A stretch of DNA of 64,000 bases from Planotetraspora sp. A-T 1434 (GTDB lineage Bacteria; Actinomycetota; Actinomycetes; Streptosporangiales; Streptosporangiaceae): assembly GCF_025420585.1 (NCBI RefSeq), contig NZ_JAOEGB010000020.1, positions 62,001-126,000 on the forward strand. Reading direction: 5' to 3'. The notes under the pieces were generated by a model. That model saw nothing but the letters and a program-made list of their open reading frames with translations. It was not told the DNA's origin and searched no databases. Numbering within the stretch: position 1 is the first letter of the stretch; each line of letters starts with the position of its first letter. This document shows, one piece after another, positions 47,262 through 56,296 of the stretch. Both the position numbers and the translations under genes were made by a program.

Positions 47262-48284
47262 ATGCCGAAGACTTCTGCGCGGCTGCTGGCGTTGCTCTCG
47301 TTGCTCCAGGTGCGCCGGGACTGGCCGGGGGCGCTGCTGGCCGAGCGGCTGGGCATCAGCCCGCGTACCGTGCGGCGTGATGTCGACCGCCTGCGCGAGC
47401 TCGGCTATCCCATCGTGGCGATCAAGGGCCCCGACGGCGGCTACCGGCTGGACGCCGGCACGGAGCTGCCCCCGTTGTTGTTCGACGACGAGCAGGCCGT
47501 GGCTCTGGCCGTCGCACTCCAGCTCGCCACCACCGCCGGGGCGGGCATCGAGGAAGCCGCGGCGCGTGCGCTGAACACCGTCCGGCAGGTCATGCCCGCC
47601 CGGCTGCGCCACCGGATCGACACCCTCCAGATCACCGCCGTCCAACGGCCCGCGATCCGGCCCACCCCGCAGGTCGGCAGCAGTGTGCTCACGGCGCTCA
47701 GCGCCGCCGTCCACGCCCGCGAGGTGCTGCGCTTCGACTACACCCCCGCATCCGCAGCACGGGCGGACGACAACCGCACGCAGGCTCCGCCGCGCCGGGT
47801 GCAGCCCCATCACCTCGTCACCTGGGGCGGGCGCTGGTACCTCGTGGCCTGGGATCTCGACCGCGAGGACTGGCGTACCTTCCGCGCGGACCGGATCAGC
47901 CCGCGCACCCCTACGGGACCCCGCTTCACCCCGCGCGAGCCGCCCGGCGGCGAGGTGGCCGCCTTCGTGGCCGGCCGATTCCGGGGCGCGGGCGGCTCTG
48001 GCGACTGGCCGTGCGTCGGTGAGGTGATCCTCGACCTGCCCGCCGCCGCCGTGTCCCGCTACACCCCTGACGGAGCCGTCGAGGAACTCGGCCCGAACCG
48101 TTGCCGGCTCGTCCTGGGCTCGTGGTCATGGGCCGGCCTGGCCGCCGCCGTCGGCAGGTTCGACGCCGACATCGAGGTCGTCGGCCCGGCCGAGCTCAAA
48201 GCCGCCTTCGCGCACCTGGCCCGCCGTTACGCCAAAGCCGCCGACGATTCGGGGCCAGTGGACGGCGCGAAGATCGAACGCTGA
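47262..48284 (+). CDS. WYL-domain transcriptional regulator (YafY type)
   Basis: 340 residues with an N-terminal DeoR-like winged helix (LLALLSLLQVRRDWPGALLAERLGISPRTVRRDVDRLRELGYP) and a WYL ligand-sensing domain near 180-205 (VTWGGRWYLVAWDLDREDWRTFRADRI). The C-terminal region carries the usual AWAAA-type helix. It is divergent from the VOC gene, a pairing that suggests it controls that gene. ATG 47262 lacks a ribosome-binding site. A following remnant of another gene abuts its stop. Confidence 0.9.
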   Translation: MPKTSARLLALLSLLQVRRDWPGALLAERLGISPRTVRRDVDRLRELGYPIVAIKGPDGGYRLDAGTELPPLLFDDEQAVALAVALQLATTAGAGIEEAAARALNTVRQVMPARLRHRIDTLQITAVQRPAIRPTPQVGSSVLTALSAAVHAREVLRFDYTPASAARADDNRTQAPPRRVQPHHLVTWGGRWYLVAWDLDREDWRTFRADRISPRTPTGPRFTPREPPGGEVAAFVAGRFRGAGGSGDWPCVGEVILDLPAAAVSRYTPDGAVEELGPNRCRLVLGSWSWAGLAAAVGRFDADIEVVGPAELKAAFAHLARRYAKAADDSGPVDGAKIER

Positions 48285-48287
48285 TGG

Positions 48288-48470
48288 CGGCATACCACGA
48301 CAGTGGAGTATCAGGCGACGACCACGCAGGTGTGCGGGCTGTACCCGTTCGTCGCCGGCGCGGGCGCCCCGTCGATCGGCACGCCGATCGGACGGCATCA
48401 GCTGTCCGGTGAGGTCGTCTGCCTGGACCCGCTCACATGGCCGCGTGCTTCCTGGCCTCGGCGATCGTCG
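48288..48470 (+). pseudogene. Remnant of a conjugation/transfer-type ATP-binding protein
   Basis: The 324-base gap between the WYL gene and cydD carries a short stretch, in the frame of GTG 48303, reading TTTQVCGLYPFVAGAGAP, then SIGTPIGRHQLSGEVVCLDPLTW. This resembles the region just before Walker A in SCO6880-family VirB4/TraC-like ATPases of actinobacterial integrative elements. The similarity stops after about 50 residues, there is no Walker A, and the flanks are not family-like. I read it as a fragment left by a lost mobile element. The rest of the gap (to 48608) shows nothing recognisable. Confidence 0.45.
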
Positions 48471-48608
48471 GCCACGCGACCCCGCCGGTGACCCTGAGTG
48501 TGCTCAGTGTCATGGTGTTGCCGTTCGCCCCTTCGTGGGCGCGCAAGTATGGGTATGGCGCGCGTTCAGCCGGGGCGCCGTGCCGACGTTCTTCTGATTG
48601 GGTGTTCG

Positions 48609-50324
48609 TTGCACAAGGATCTTCTGCGGCTCGCGCGCGCCGAACGGACCGTCCGGCTCCACCTCGCCGCCTGCCTGGCCGCGGCGGTGGCGGCCGGGCT
48701 GCTCGTGCTGGCGCAGGCGGAGTTGCTGGCGGGGGTGCTGTCCGGCAGGTTCGCCGTAGCGGCCCTGTTCCCCCTCGCCCTCGTGGTGGCGGCGCGTGGA
48801 CTGCTCGGCTGGGCGCAGGGCGTCTCCGCGGGACGCACCGCGACCGCGCTCAAGTCGGCGCTGCGCCGTCTGCTGCTGTCGCGCTTCCAGGAGCTGAGCC
48901 CCGCGGCGTACCGCTCCGGTGAGCTTGTCACGCTGGCGGGCCGGGGGCTCGACGCGCTCGACCCCTACCTCACCGGCTACCTGCCCGCGGTGGCCGTCGC
49001 CGGGGTCGTGCCGATCGCGGTGGTCATCCGGCTCTTCGTGGCCGACCTGGGCACGGCCGTGATCGTCCTGCTCACGCTGCCGCTGATCCCGATCTTCGGG
49101 GCGCTCGTCGGCTGGACCACCAAGGCCGTGACCGAGCGGCAGTGGCGGGCTCTGGCCCGGCTGGGCGGGCACTTCCTCGACGTGGTCCGCGGCCTGCCGA
49201 CACTGCGGGCCTTCGGCCGCGCGCGCTACCAGGCCTCGGTGATCCGCGAGGTGGCCGAGGCGCACCGCGCGGCGACCATGAAGACGCTGCGGGTGGCGTT
49301 CCTGTCGTCGCTGGTGCTGGAGCTGGTGGCGTCGCTGTCGCTGGCCCTGGTGGCGGTGCCCGTCGGCCTCCGGCTGCTGTCGGGCTCCCTCGACCTCCAC
49401 ACCGCCCTGCTCGTGCTGCTGCTCGCCCCCGAGGCGTACCTCCCGCTCCGGGCCATGGGCACCAGGTTCCACGCCTCCATGGAGGGCGTCGCCGCCGCCG
49501 ACGAGGCCTTCGCCCTAACCGGCCGTGATCATGCACAGGTTCCCGGCGACGGCCCTGACCGGCGCCACCCTGACCGTGATCATGCACGGATTCCCGGCCA
49601 GCCCGTTGACCTGCGCGAACGCGGTCGTGATCATGCAGTGCCCGAGATCCGCCTGGAGGCGGTGACCGTCCGCTACCCCGGACGCGACGACGTGGCGCTG
49701 GACGCAGTCTCGCTGGTCATCTCGCCGGGCGAGCGGGTGTCCATCGTCGGCCCGAGCGGGGCGGGCAAGAGCACGCTGCTCCACCTCCTGCTCGGCTTCG
49801 TCACCCCGTCGGAGGGCCGAGTGCTGGTCGGCGGCGCCGACCTGGCCGATCTCGACCTCGACGAGTGGCGCCGCCGCCTGGCCTTCGTGCCCCAGCGGCC
49901 GCACCTGTTCGCCACGTCGGTCGCGGCCAACATCGCGCTGGGCTCTTCGGCCACGCCCGAGGAGGTCCGTACGGCCGCCGCCGAAGCCCAGGCGGCCGAG
50001 TTCGTGGAGGCGCTGCCCGACGGCTACGACACGCCGCTGGGTGAACGCGGTGCGAACCTGTCCGCCGGGCAGCGCCAGCGAGTCGCGCTCGCGCGGGCGT
50101 TCTGCCGTCCGTCGGCGGAGGTGTTGCTGCTCGACGAGCCGACGGCCCGCCTGGACGGCAGGAGCGAGGCCGCGGTCGTCGAGGCCACGCGGCGGCTGGC
50201 GGAGGGCCGCACCGCGATCATCGTCGCCCACCGCCCCGCCATGATCGACCTCGCGGACCGGGTCATCCACCTTGAATCCGGCCGGCTCACCCCCCGCGAC
50301 CACGTGATCGGAGGCCGCGCGTGA
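48609..50324 (+). CDS. cydD: Thiol reductant ABC exporter, CydD subunit
   Basis: Half-transporter that with CydC exports glutathione/cysteine-type reductants or haem-related thiols and is needed for cytochrome bd assembly. The membrane domain (about residues 1-305) has six helices. The ATPase domain has Walker A GPSGAGKST, signature LSAGQRQRVALARA and Walker B VLLLDEPTARLD. A 40-residue linker between the domains is made of a 17-residue repeat (GRDHAQVPG, DRDHARIPG, GRDHAVPE) encoded by a 51-bp DNA repeat. The start is uncertain: TTG 48609 gives HKDLLRLARAERT as expected, and ATG 48555 is an alternative. It overlaps cydC by four bases. No cydAB genes are in the window. Confidence 0.88.
   Translation: MHKDLLRLARAERTVRLHLAACLAAAVAAGLLVLAQAELLAGVLSGRFAVAALFPLALVVAARGLLGWAQGVSAGRTATALKSALRRLLLSRFQELSPAAYRSGELVTLAGRGLDALDPYLTGYLPAVAVAGVVPIAVVIRLFVADLGTAVIVLLTLPLIPIFGALVGWTTKAVTERQWRALARLGGHFLDVVRGLPTLRAFGRARYQASVIREVAEAHRAATMKTLRVAFLSSLVLELVASLSLALVAVPVGLRLLSGSLDLHTALLVLLLAPEAYLPLRAMGTRFHASMEGVAAADEAFALTGRDHAQVPGDGPDRRHPDRDHARIPGQPVDLRERGRDHAVPEIRLEAVTVRYPGRDDVALDAVSLVISPGERVSIVGPSGAGKSTLLHLLLGFVTPSEGRVLVGGADLADLDLDEWRRRLAFVPQRPHLFATSVAANIALGSSATPEEVRTAAAEAQAAEFVEALPDGYDTPLGERGANLSAGQRQRVALARAFCRPSAEVLLLDEPTARLDGRSEAAVVEATRRLAEGRTAIIVAHRPAMIDLADRVIHLESGRLTPRDHVIGGRA
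49524..49637 (+). repeat. CGTGATCATGCA repeat array inside cydD (3 copies, 51-bp period)
   Basis: CGTGATCATGCA begins at 49524, 49575 and 49626, exactly 51 bases apart (17 codons). The first two copies extend to CGTGATCATGCACAGGTTCC and CGTGATCATGCACGGATTCC. The array lies in frame in the linker between the membrane and ATPase domains. The first copy's 20 bases recur exactly, inverted, at 52143-52162. Confidence 0.92.
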
Positions 50325-52012
50325 CCGCCACACTCCTCGGGCCGGGCATGACCCGGCGGCTGGCCCTCGCCGCGCTCGCCGGGTCGGCCGCCGACCTCGC
50401 CGGGGTGGCGCTGATCGCCTCGGCGGCCTGGCTGATCACGAGGGCCGCCGAGCAGCCGCCGCTGGCGGCGCTGTCCGTCGCCATCGTGGCGGTCCGGGCC
50501 TTCGCGACCACCCGGGGGATCTTCCGGTACGGCGAGCGGCTGGCCGGCCACGACGTGGCCCTGCGGGCCCAGGCCGGGACGCGTGAGCGCCTCTACCAGG
50601 CGCTCATTCCCACCGGGCCGCTGTCACACCGGGGCGCCGACCTGCTCAGCCGGATGGTCGACGACACCGACGCCGTCCAGGACCTGCTCGTCCGGTGCGT
50701 GCTGCCCGCCGTCGCCGCGCTCCTCACCGGGATCGCCGCCGTGGTCGTCGCCGCCTTCCTCCTGCCCGCCGCCGCACTCGCGCTCGCCGCCGGGCTGCTG
50801 GTCGCGGGGGCCCTCCTCCCGGCCGGTACGACGGCCGCCGCGCGGAGATGGTCGGCGAGGATCGCCCCCGCGCGGGCCGAGCTCGCCGCCAAGGTCGCCG
50901 ACCTGGTCCACGGCGCGGCCGACCTCGCGGCGTACGGCGCGCGGGACCAGGCGCTGGCCGCCGGGATGGACGCCGACGCGCGGCTGGCGAAGCTGGAGCG
51001 GGGCCAGGCGCGGATCAACGCCGCCGGCCTCGGGCTCGGGGTGCTCGCCCAGGGCCTGACCGTCGTGGCCGTGGTGCTGACGGCCCAGGCCGCGCACCTG
51101 GGCACGGTCGCGACAGCCGTACTGGCCCTGACCGCTCTCGTGTCGTTCGAGCCGGTCCTGCCGCTCGCCGCCGCGGGTGAGCGGTTCGCCGGGGTGCTGG
51201 CGGCGCTGCGCAGGCTGAGGGAGATCAGGGCGACGCCCCCGGCGGTCGCCGAGCCGGACTCACCCGCTCCCCCGCCGGAGCCGCCGCTGACGGTCGAGGT
51301 CGACAACCTGGTGGTCCGCCACAGGGACCGGGAGCCTGCGCTCGACGGGGTCAGCCTTACGCTGACGCCGGGCAAACGGGTCGCCATCGTCGGCCCGAGC
51401 GGGGCCGGGAAGAGCACGCTCCTGTCGGCCCTGATGCGCACGGTGGGCATTGAGTCCGGAAATATCCGCATCAATGGGGTGGATGTCCGGGCGTACTCCT
51501 CCGACGACGTCCGCGCCAGGATGACCGGGCTCACCCAGGACCCCTACGTCTTCCAGGCCACCGTCCGCGACAACCTCCGGCTCGCGGGCCCGGACGCGTC
51601 GGAGGACGACCTCGCGCATGCCGTACGGCAGGCCAGGCTGGACGCCTGGGCGGAGCGGACCGGCTGGGACACGACGCTCGGCGAGGACGGGCGCACGGTC
51701 TCCGGCGGGCAGCTCCAGCGGCTGGCGCTCGCCCGCGCCCTGCTGTTCGACCCGTCGGTGCTGCTGCTGGACGAGCCGGCGGAGGCGCTCGACGAGGAGA
51801 CGGCCGACCTGCTGATGGCCGACCTGCTCGACGCCACGCGGGGCCGGACGACCCTGCTGGTCACCCACCGGCTGCGCGGGCTGGAGCAGGTCGACGAGAT
51901 CGTCGTGCTGGAGAACGGCCGGGTAGCGCAGCGGGGAACGCACGCCGAGTTGCTCGCCGTTCCCGGCTACTACCGCGACCTCTGGGAATCCGAGGCGATG
52001 ACCGGTCACTGA
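50321..52012 (+). CDS. cydC: Thiol reductant ABC exporter, CydC subunit
   Basis: A 563-residue partner of CydD with an N-terminal membrane domain (about 1-300) and an ATPase domain with Walker A GPSGAGKST near 365, signature VSGGQLQRLALARALL and Walker B VLLLDEPAEALDEET. GTG 50321 overlaps the cydD stop (GTGA), so the pair is co-translated. Immediately after its stop lies the second CGTGATCATGCA-type repeat array. The pair is classically linked to cytochrome bd oxidase assembly. Confidence 0.92.
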   Translation: MTATLLGPGMTRRLALAALAGSAADLAGVALIASAAWLITRAAEQPPLAALSVAIVAVRAFATTRGIFRYGERLAGHDVALRAQAGTRERLYQALIPTGPLSHRGADLLSRMVDDTDAVQDLLVRCVLPAVAALLTGIAAVVVAAFLLPAAALALAAGLLVAGALLPAGTTAAARRWSARIAPARAELAAKVADLVHGAADLAAYGARDQALAAGMDADARLAKLERGQARINAAGLGLGVLAQGLTVVAVVLTAQAAHLGTVATAVLALTALVSFEPVLPLAAAGERFAGVLAALRRLREIRATPPAVAEPDSPAPPPEPPLTVEVDNLVVRHRDREPALDGVSLTLTPGKRVAIVGPSGAGKSTLLSALMRTVGIESGNIRINGVDVRAYSSDDVRARMTGLTQDPYVFQATVRDNLRLAGPDASEDDLAHAVRQARLDAWAERTGWDTTLGEDGRTVSGGQLQRLALARALLFDPSVLLLDEPAEALDEETADLLMADLLDATRGRTTLLVTHRLRGLEQVDEIVVLENGRVAQRGTHAELLAVPGYYRDLWESEAMTGH

Positions 52013-52044
52013 GCGTCCAGTGACCGGTCACCGCGGAAGCCGCG

Positions 52045-52162
52045 TGCATGATCACGCGCCGGATAGGCGCACGTCGCAGGCCGTACGGATGAACCCGCGC
52101 ATGATCACGCACGGCGTCGGGGCACGTCGCGGACCGTACGGAGGAACCTGTGCATGATCACG
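52045..52162 (-). repeat. CGTGATCATGCA repeat array downstream of cydC (3 copies, 53-bp period)
   Basis: GCATGATCACG occurs at 52046, 52099 and 52152, exactly 53 bases apart, which is the reverse complement of the cydD motif. Between copies, CCGTACGGATGAACC and CCGTACGGAGGAACC are also conserved, so the whole unit repeats. The array occupies most of the 165-base gap between cydC and the convergent HtrA-type gene. Confidence 0.92.
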
Positions 52163-52177
52163 CCGGGGTTGCCGGAC

Positions 52178-53512
52178 TCAGCTGGTGGCGGACTGCTCGG
52201 CGAGGGCGGTGGTGACGGTCGAGGACTTGCCGTTGCGGGTGTAGGTGATGGTCACCTTGTCGCCGGGCCGGGAACTCCGGATCGCGCCGACGAGCGTCTC
52301 CGCGTCGTCCACCACCGTGTCGTTGATCTTGGTGATCAGGTCGCCGTCCTTGAGTCCGATCTTGTCCGCGGGGCTCCCGGCGGTGATCGAGCTGACCACG
52401 GCCCCGGCCGCGTCACCGGTCGCGTCGGCCACGCTCACGCCCAGGTAGGCGTGGGTCGCCTTACCGTTCTTGATGAGCTGCTCGCCGACCTGCTTGGCCG
52501 TGTTGATCGGGATCGCGAAGCCCACGCCGATGTTGCCGGAGCTGGAGCCCGACGTGGCGATGGCGGTGTTGATGCCGATGACCTGGCCCGAGGAGTTCAC
52601 CAGGGCGCCGCCCGAGTTGCCCGGGTTGATCGCGGCGTCGGTCTGGATCATGCCGCCGATGGTGGTGCCGGCCTGGCTCGGCTGCTGCTGCTGCTCCTCC
52701 TGGCCCCAGGGGAACGGCGGGGGCTGCTGCTGCTCGCCGCCCTCGGTCAGCGTGCGGTCCAGGGCGCTCACGATGCCGGACGTGACCGAGCCCTCGAGCC
52801 CCAGCGGGCTGCCGATCGCGAGGACGCTGTCGCCGACCTCCAGCTTGTCGCTGTCGCCCAGCGAGGCCGGAGTCAGGCCCGAGACGCCCTGCGCCTGGAT
52901 CACGGCGAGGTCGGTGGTGGGATCGGTGCCCTTCACCGTGGCCGACGCCGTCTTGCCGTCGCTGAACTTCACCGTGACGGTGCTGCCCTGGCCGGCCTCG
53001 GCCACCACGTGGTTGTTGGTGAGGATCAGGCCGTCGGCCGAGAGGATCACACCGGACCCCTCGCCGCCGCCGGTGGGCGTAGTGATCTTGATGGAGACCA
53101 CGGACGGCTGGATCGCCTTGGCGACCGCCGCGATGGTGTTCCCCGACGAGCTCGACACCGGCTTCACCAGCGGACTGGAGATCACCGTCTGCCCGCCGTT
53201 GGCCGCGCTGGCGACGAGGGCCCCCGTCGCCCCGCCACCTAGCGCCACGGCGGCGAGGGCGAGACCCGCCACCACCTTCTGCCTGCCGGTCAGCGTGCCG
53301 GCCGGGCGCTGCGGCGGCGGCAGAGGGCTGCCGAACACCGCGGTGTCATATGGGCCGTACGGGCCGGGACCTCCGTGGTGTCCATAGCCTCCATAGCCGC
53401 CCTGGTTCCCGCCGTACTGGCCGTACTGCGGGGGAGTCCTGCCGAACTGGCTCCACCCGTGGCCGGGGAGCACCTCGGTGTCGGTCCCGGGAACGCGCTC
53501 TCCTGAGCTCAT
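52178..53512 (-). CDS. HtrA/DegP-type membrane-anchored serine protease with PDZ domain
   Basis: 444 residues: a cytoplasmic Gly/Tyr/Gln/Pro-rich N terminus (about 1-75), one transmembrane helix (VVAGLALAAVALGGGATGALVAS near 80-103), a trypsin-like protease domain and a C-terminal PDZ domain (about 345-440; HAYLGVSVAD). The catalytic triad is seen in LTNNHVV (His), TTDLAVI (Asp) and GNSGGAL (Ser). A Gln/Pro-rich loop interrupts the protease domain near 260-285. It acts in envelope quality control. AGGGGG six bases before ATG 53512 selects this start over ATG 53518. Confidence 0.93.
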   Translation of the reverse strand: MSSGERVPGTDTEVLPGHGWSQFGRTPPQYGQYGGNQGGYGGYGHHGGPGPYGPYDTAVFGSPLPPPQRPAGTLTGRQKVVAGLALAAVALGGGATGALVASAANGGQTVISSPLVKPVSSSSGNTIAAVAKAIQPSVVSIKITTPTGGGEGSGVILSADGLILTNNHVVAEAGQGSTVTVKFSDGKTASATVKGTDPTTDLAVIQAQGVSGLTPASLGDSDKLEVGDSVLAIGSPLGLEGSVTSGIVSALDRTLTEGGEQQQPPPFPWGQEEQQQQPSQAGTTIGGMIQTDAAINPGNSGGALVNSSGQVIGINTAIATSGSSSGNIGVGFAIPINTAKQVGEQLIKNGKATHAYLGVSVADATGDAAGAVVSSITAGSPADKIGLKDGDLITKINDTVVDDAETLVGAIRSSRPGDKVTITYTRNGKSSTVTTALAEQSATS

Positions 53513-53603
53513 CGCCATCCCCCTAATTGGATCTGCCGGTAATCCGGCTCTCCGCCGGTACATCACTACAATGGCAGGCCCGCGATAAGGTCACGCTAAG
53601 CGA

Positions 53604-55136
53604 TCAGACAGCCGGCCAGTACTCGTCCCGCAGCAGGCGCTTGTAAAGCTTGCCCGTGGGGTGGCGTGGCAGCTCGTCGCGGAAGTCGACCGACCTCGGG
53701 CACTTGTAGTGGGCGAGGTGCGCGCGGCAGAAGTCGATGAGCTCGGCCTCCAGGGCGGGGCCCGCGTCCTGCGCGGAGACCGGCTGGACGACGGCCTTGA
53801 CCTGCTCCCCCATCTCCGGGTCCGGCACTCCGAAGACGGCCACGTCGGCGACCTTGGGGTGCGTCACGAGCAGGTTCTCGGCCTCCTGGGGGTAGATGTT
53901 CACCCCGCCCGAGATGATCATGTAGGAGCGCCGGTCGGTCAGGTAGAGGAAGCCCTCCTCGTCAAGGTGGCCGATGTCGCCGAGCGTGGTCCAGCCCCGG
54001 CCCATCGGGTCCTGGACCGACCGGGTCTTGCCCGGGTCGCCGTGGTAGACGAACTCGGGGCCGCCGGAGAAGTACACCGTGCCGTGCTCGCCCGGCGGCA
54101 GCTCGTTGCCCTCGTCGTCGCAGATGTGGACGACGCCCAGAAGCGACCGGCCGACCGTGCCCTTGTGCTTCAGCCAGTCCTCGGAGCTGACGTAGAGGAA
54201 GCCGTTGCCCTCCGTGCCCGCGTAGTACTCGTGGATGATCGGGCCCCACCACTCGATCATCCGCTCCTTGACCGGGACCGGGCAGGGAGCCGCCGCGTGG
54301 ATGGCGCACCGCAGCGAGGACAGGTCGTGGCGCTCCCGCACCCCGGGCGGCAGCTTGAGCATCTTGATGAACATCGTCGGCACCCACTGCGAATGCGTGA
54401 CGCCGTACCGCTCGATCAGCGCCAGCGCCTCCTCGGCGTCGAACCTCTCCATCACGATGATCGTGGCCCCCAGCCGCTGGAAGGTCAGGCAGTACCGCAG
54501 CGGCGCCGCGTGGTAGAGAGGGGCGGGCGACAGGTACACGCTGTCCGCCGACGGGGCGAACAGGAACTGGACGAGCTGCAACATCGGTCCGGCGGCGTCC
54601 AGCGGCGCCTTGCTCAGGGTGGGCTTGACGCCCTTCGGCCGCCCAGTGGTCCCCGAGGAGTACAGCATGTCCGCGCCCTGGCACTCGTCCTCGATGGGAG
54701 CCGTCGGCTGTCCGGCCGTCGCCTCCTCGTAGGACGCGAAGCCGGGGGCCACACCGTCGAGCATGAGCCGCACCTCGACGCCGGGCGTGCCGCCGGTGAC
54801 GGAGGTCGCGACGTCCGCCAGGGCCGCCGACGAGATGAAGACCCGCGCCTCGCAGTTGTTGAGGATGTAGGCCAGTTCCTCACTCTGGAGGCGGGAGCTG
54901 ACCGCGGTGTAATAGAGGCCGGACCGGTGGGCCGCCCAGGCGACGGCCAGGAACAGCGGGTGGTTCTCCAACATGAACGCGACGTGGTCGCCGGGCCGCA
55001 GGCCGGCGGCGCGCAGGAGGTGCGCCAGCCGGTTGGACTCCTCGTCGAGCTGACGGTAGGTGACCACGCGGCCGGTGGCCGCCATGATCACGGCGGGCTT
55101 GTCCGGCGTCACCGCCGCGATGGCTCCCGGATGCAT
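53604..55136 (-). CDS. Acyl-CoA synthetase (AMP-forming, FadD-like)
   Basis: 510 residues activating a carboxylic acid as acyl-AMP and then acyl-CoA. Motifs: ADMLYSSGTTGRPKG (P-loop, near 152), YAGTEGNGF (near 298), TLGDIGHLDEEGFLYLTDRRSYMIISGG (near 385) and the catalytic Lys in HPTGKLYKR near 497. The substrate chain length is not readable. ATG 55136 lacks a ribosome-binding site; a TAGCGT hexamer six bases upstream may allow a leaderless start. It begins nine bases after the Fic stop, so co-transcription with fic is likely. Confidence 0.9.
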   Translation of the reverse strand: MHPGAIAAVTPDKPAVIMAATGRVVTYRQLDEESNRLAHLLRAAGLRPGDHVAFMLENHPLFLAVAWAAHRSGLYYTAVSSRLQSEELAYILNNCEARVFISSAALADVATSVTGGTPGVEVRLMLDGVAPGFASYEEATAGQPTAPIEDECQGADMLYSSGTTGRPKGVKPTLSKAPLDAAGPMLQLVQFLFAPSADSVYLSPAPLYHAAPLRYCLTFQRLGATIIVMERFDAEEALALIERYGVTHSQWVPTMFIKMLKLPPGVRERHDLSSLRCAIHAAAPCPVPVKERMIEWWGPIIHEYYAGTEGNGFLYVSSEDWLKHKGTVGRSLLGVVHICDDEGNELPPGEHGTVYFSGGPEFVYHGDPGKTRSVQDPMGRGWTTLGDIGHLDEEGFLYLTDRRSYMIISGGVNIYPQEAENLLVTHPKVADVAVFGVPDPEMGEQVKAVVQPVSAQDAGPALEAELIDFCRAHLAHYKCPRSVDFRDELPRHPTGKLYKRLLRDEYWPAV

Positions 55137-55145
55137 GACCGAACG

Positions 55146-56282
55146 CTAGTCGGTTTTCCGGTAGGGGTCACGCAACGGCCGCGCCCGCTGTGCGAAGTCC
55201 TCTTTGATCTCCCGCATCTTCGGGCCGGCGGCGTAGAAACGGCCCTTCGTCTCCCCGTACGGCTGGAGCCAGTCTTTCCCCGCGAGCTCCCGCAGGTCGC
55301 GGGCGGCCTGGCCCTGGCTCAGGCCCTCGTCGGCCTGGTACATGCTCCGCCTCAGCCTGCTGGAGACGAAGACCTGGTAAAGCGCCGAGACCGTGCGCGG
55401 GTGCAGGCCCTCGGCGTCGGACCGCTCTTCGAGCAGCACCCAGACCTCGCCCGCCTCGGCCAGCCTCCGCTGGACCCGCTGCGCCTGCATGTGATGGCAG
55501 CGCAGGACGAACCGCACCCACGACAGCGTGTCGCCGTGCGGGCTCCAATGGCCGTGCTGCACCGCCCGCAACGCGCCGTAGTACTCGAGCGTGTTCTCGC
55601 CGATGCCGAGGCACTCCTCGATCGAGGAGAACTCGGGTGTGGTGATCTGGTCGCGGCCGAGCACGAGCGTCTGCAGGGCACGGGACATACGCCCGTTGCC
55701 GTCGCGCCAGGGATGGATCGCCACCAGGTTGAAGTGCGCCATCGCGCCGCGCACGTAGCTGGGGGCGGCGAGATCCCCGGTGTTCAGCCAGTCCCCCAGC
55801 TCGTCGAGGAGATCCGGCACCGCCTCGTGGTCCGGCCCTTCGTAGACGACCTCGCCGGTGGCGGAGTTCCGGACGTAGATGCCGCCCGGCCGCGCCGTTC
55901 CCGGGGTCTTGTCGATGTGGTGGCCGATCATCATGAAGTTCAGCGCGTGAAGCAGGCCCACGTCGTAGCGTAACGCCCGGCTCTTGGACAGCAGGTTGAT
56001 GTAGGTCAGCGCCTGCTGATATCCGGCGATCTCCCGGGCCACCCGGGCCGACGCCTCCAGCGGCTCCTCTCCGGACATGATCGACTCGATGTCCTCGACG
56101 CTCGCCCGATAGCCCTCGATCGAGTTCGAGCCCTGGATGGCCCTCGCCTGCAACTGACGCCGCAGCAGGCCGTCCCACCGATGAGCCTCGGCGAGCCGAT
56201 ATTTCAGGTCGCGCCGCATGTCCTCGATCTCGGCGAGGACCTTCTCGTCTATCGGATCCAGCGTCGGTGTGCCGTACAGCAT
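55146..56282 (-). CDS. Fic-family protein (class II, autoinhibited) with winged-helix C terminus
   Basis: 378 residues. The Fic motif is IHPWRDGNGRMSRA near residue 188 (catalytic His, phosphate-binding DGNGR), expected to transfer AMP or another nucleotide group to protein hydroxyls. An inhibitory motif SNSIEG (residues about 52-57) fits (S/T)xxxE(G/N) of class II Fic proteins. The C-terminal 70 residues (LSQGQAARDLRELAGKDWLQPYGETKGRFYAAG) look like a winged helix, so DNA binding is possible. ATG 56282 is chosen because the next upstream in-frame ATG (56309) lies inside a palindrome arm. A 42-bp palindrome sits just upstream. The target is unknown. Confidence 0.88.
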   Translation of the reverse strand: MLYGTPTLDPIDEKVLAEIEDMRRDLKYRLAEAHRWDGLLRRQLQARAIQGSNSIEGYRASVEDIESIMSGEEPLEASARVAREIAGYQQALTYINLLSKSRALRYDVGLLHALNFMMIGHHIDKTPGTARPGGIYVRNSATGEVVYEGPDHEAVPDLLDELGDWLNTGDLAAPSYVRGAMAHFNLVAIHPWRDGNGRMSRALQTLVLGRDQITTPEFSSIEECLGIGENTLEYYGALRAVQHGHWSPHGDTLSWVRFVLRCHHMQAQRVQRRLAEAGEVWVLLEERSDAEGLHPRTVSALYQVFVSSRLRRSMYQADEGLSQGQAARDLRELAGKDWLQPYGETKGRFYAAGPKMREIKEDFAQRARPLRDPYRKTD

Positions 56283-56296
56283 GAGCCCATAACAGC

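Noticed and set aside
49524-52162. Periodic repeats at cydDC as a possible CRISPR array
   Set aside because: Only three copies per array, repeats of about 12-20 bases, spacer regions that resemble each other, one array inside a coding sequence, and no cas genes.
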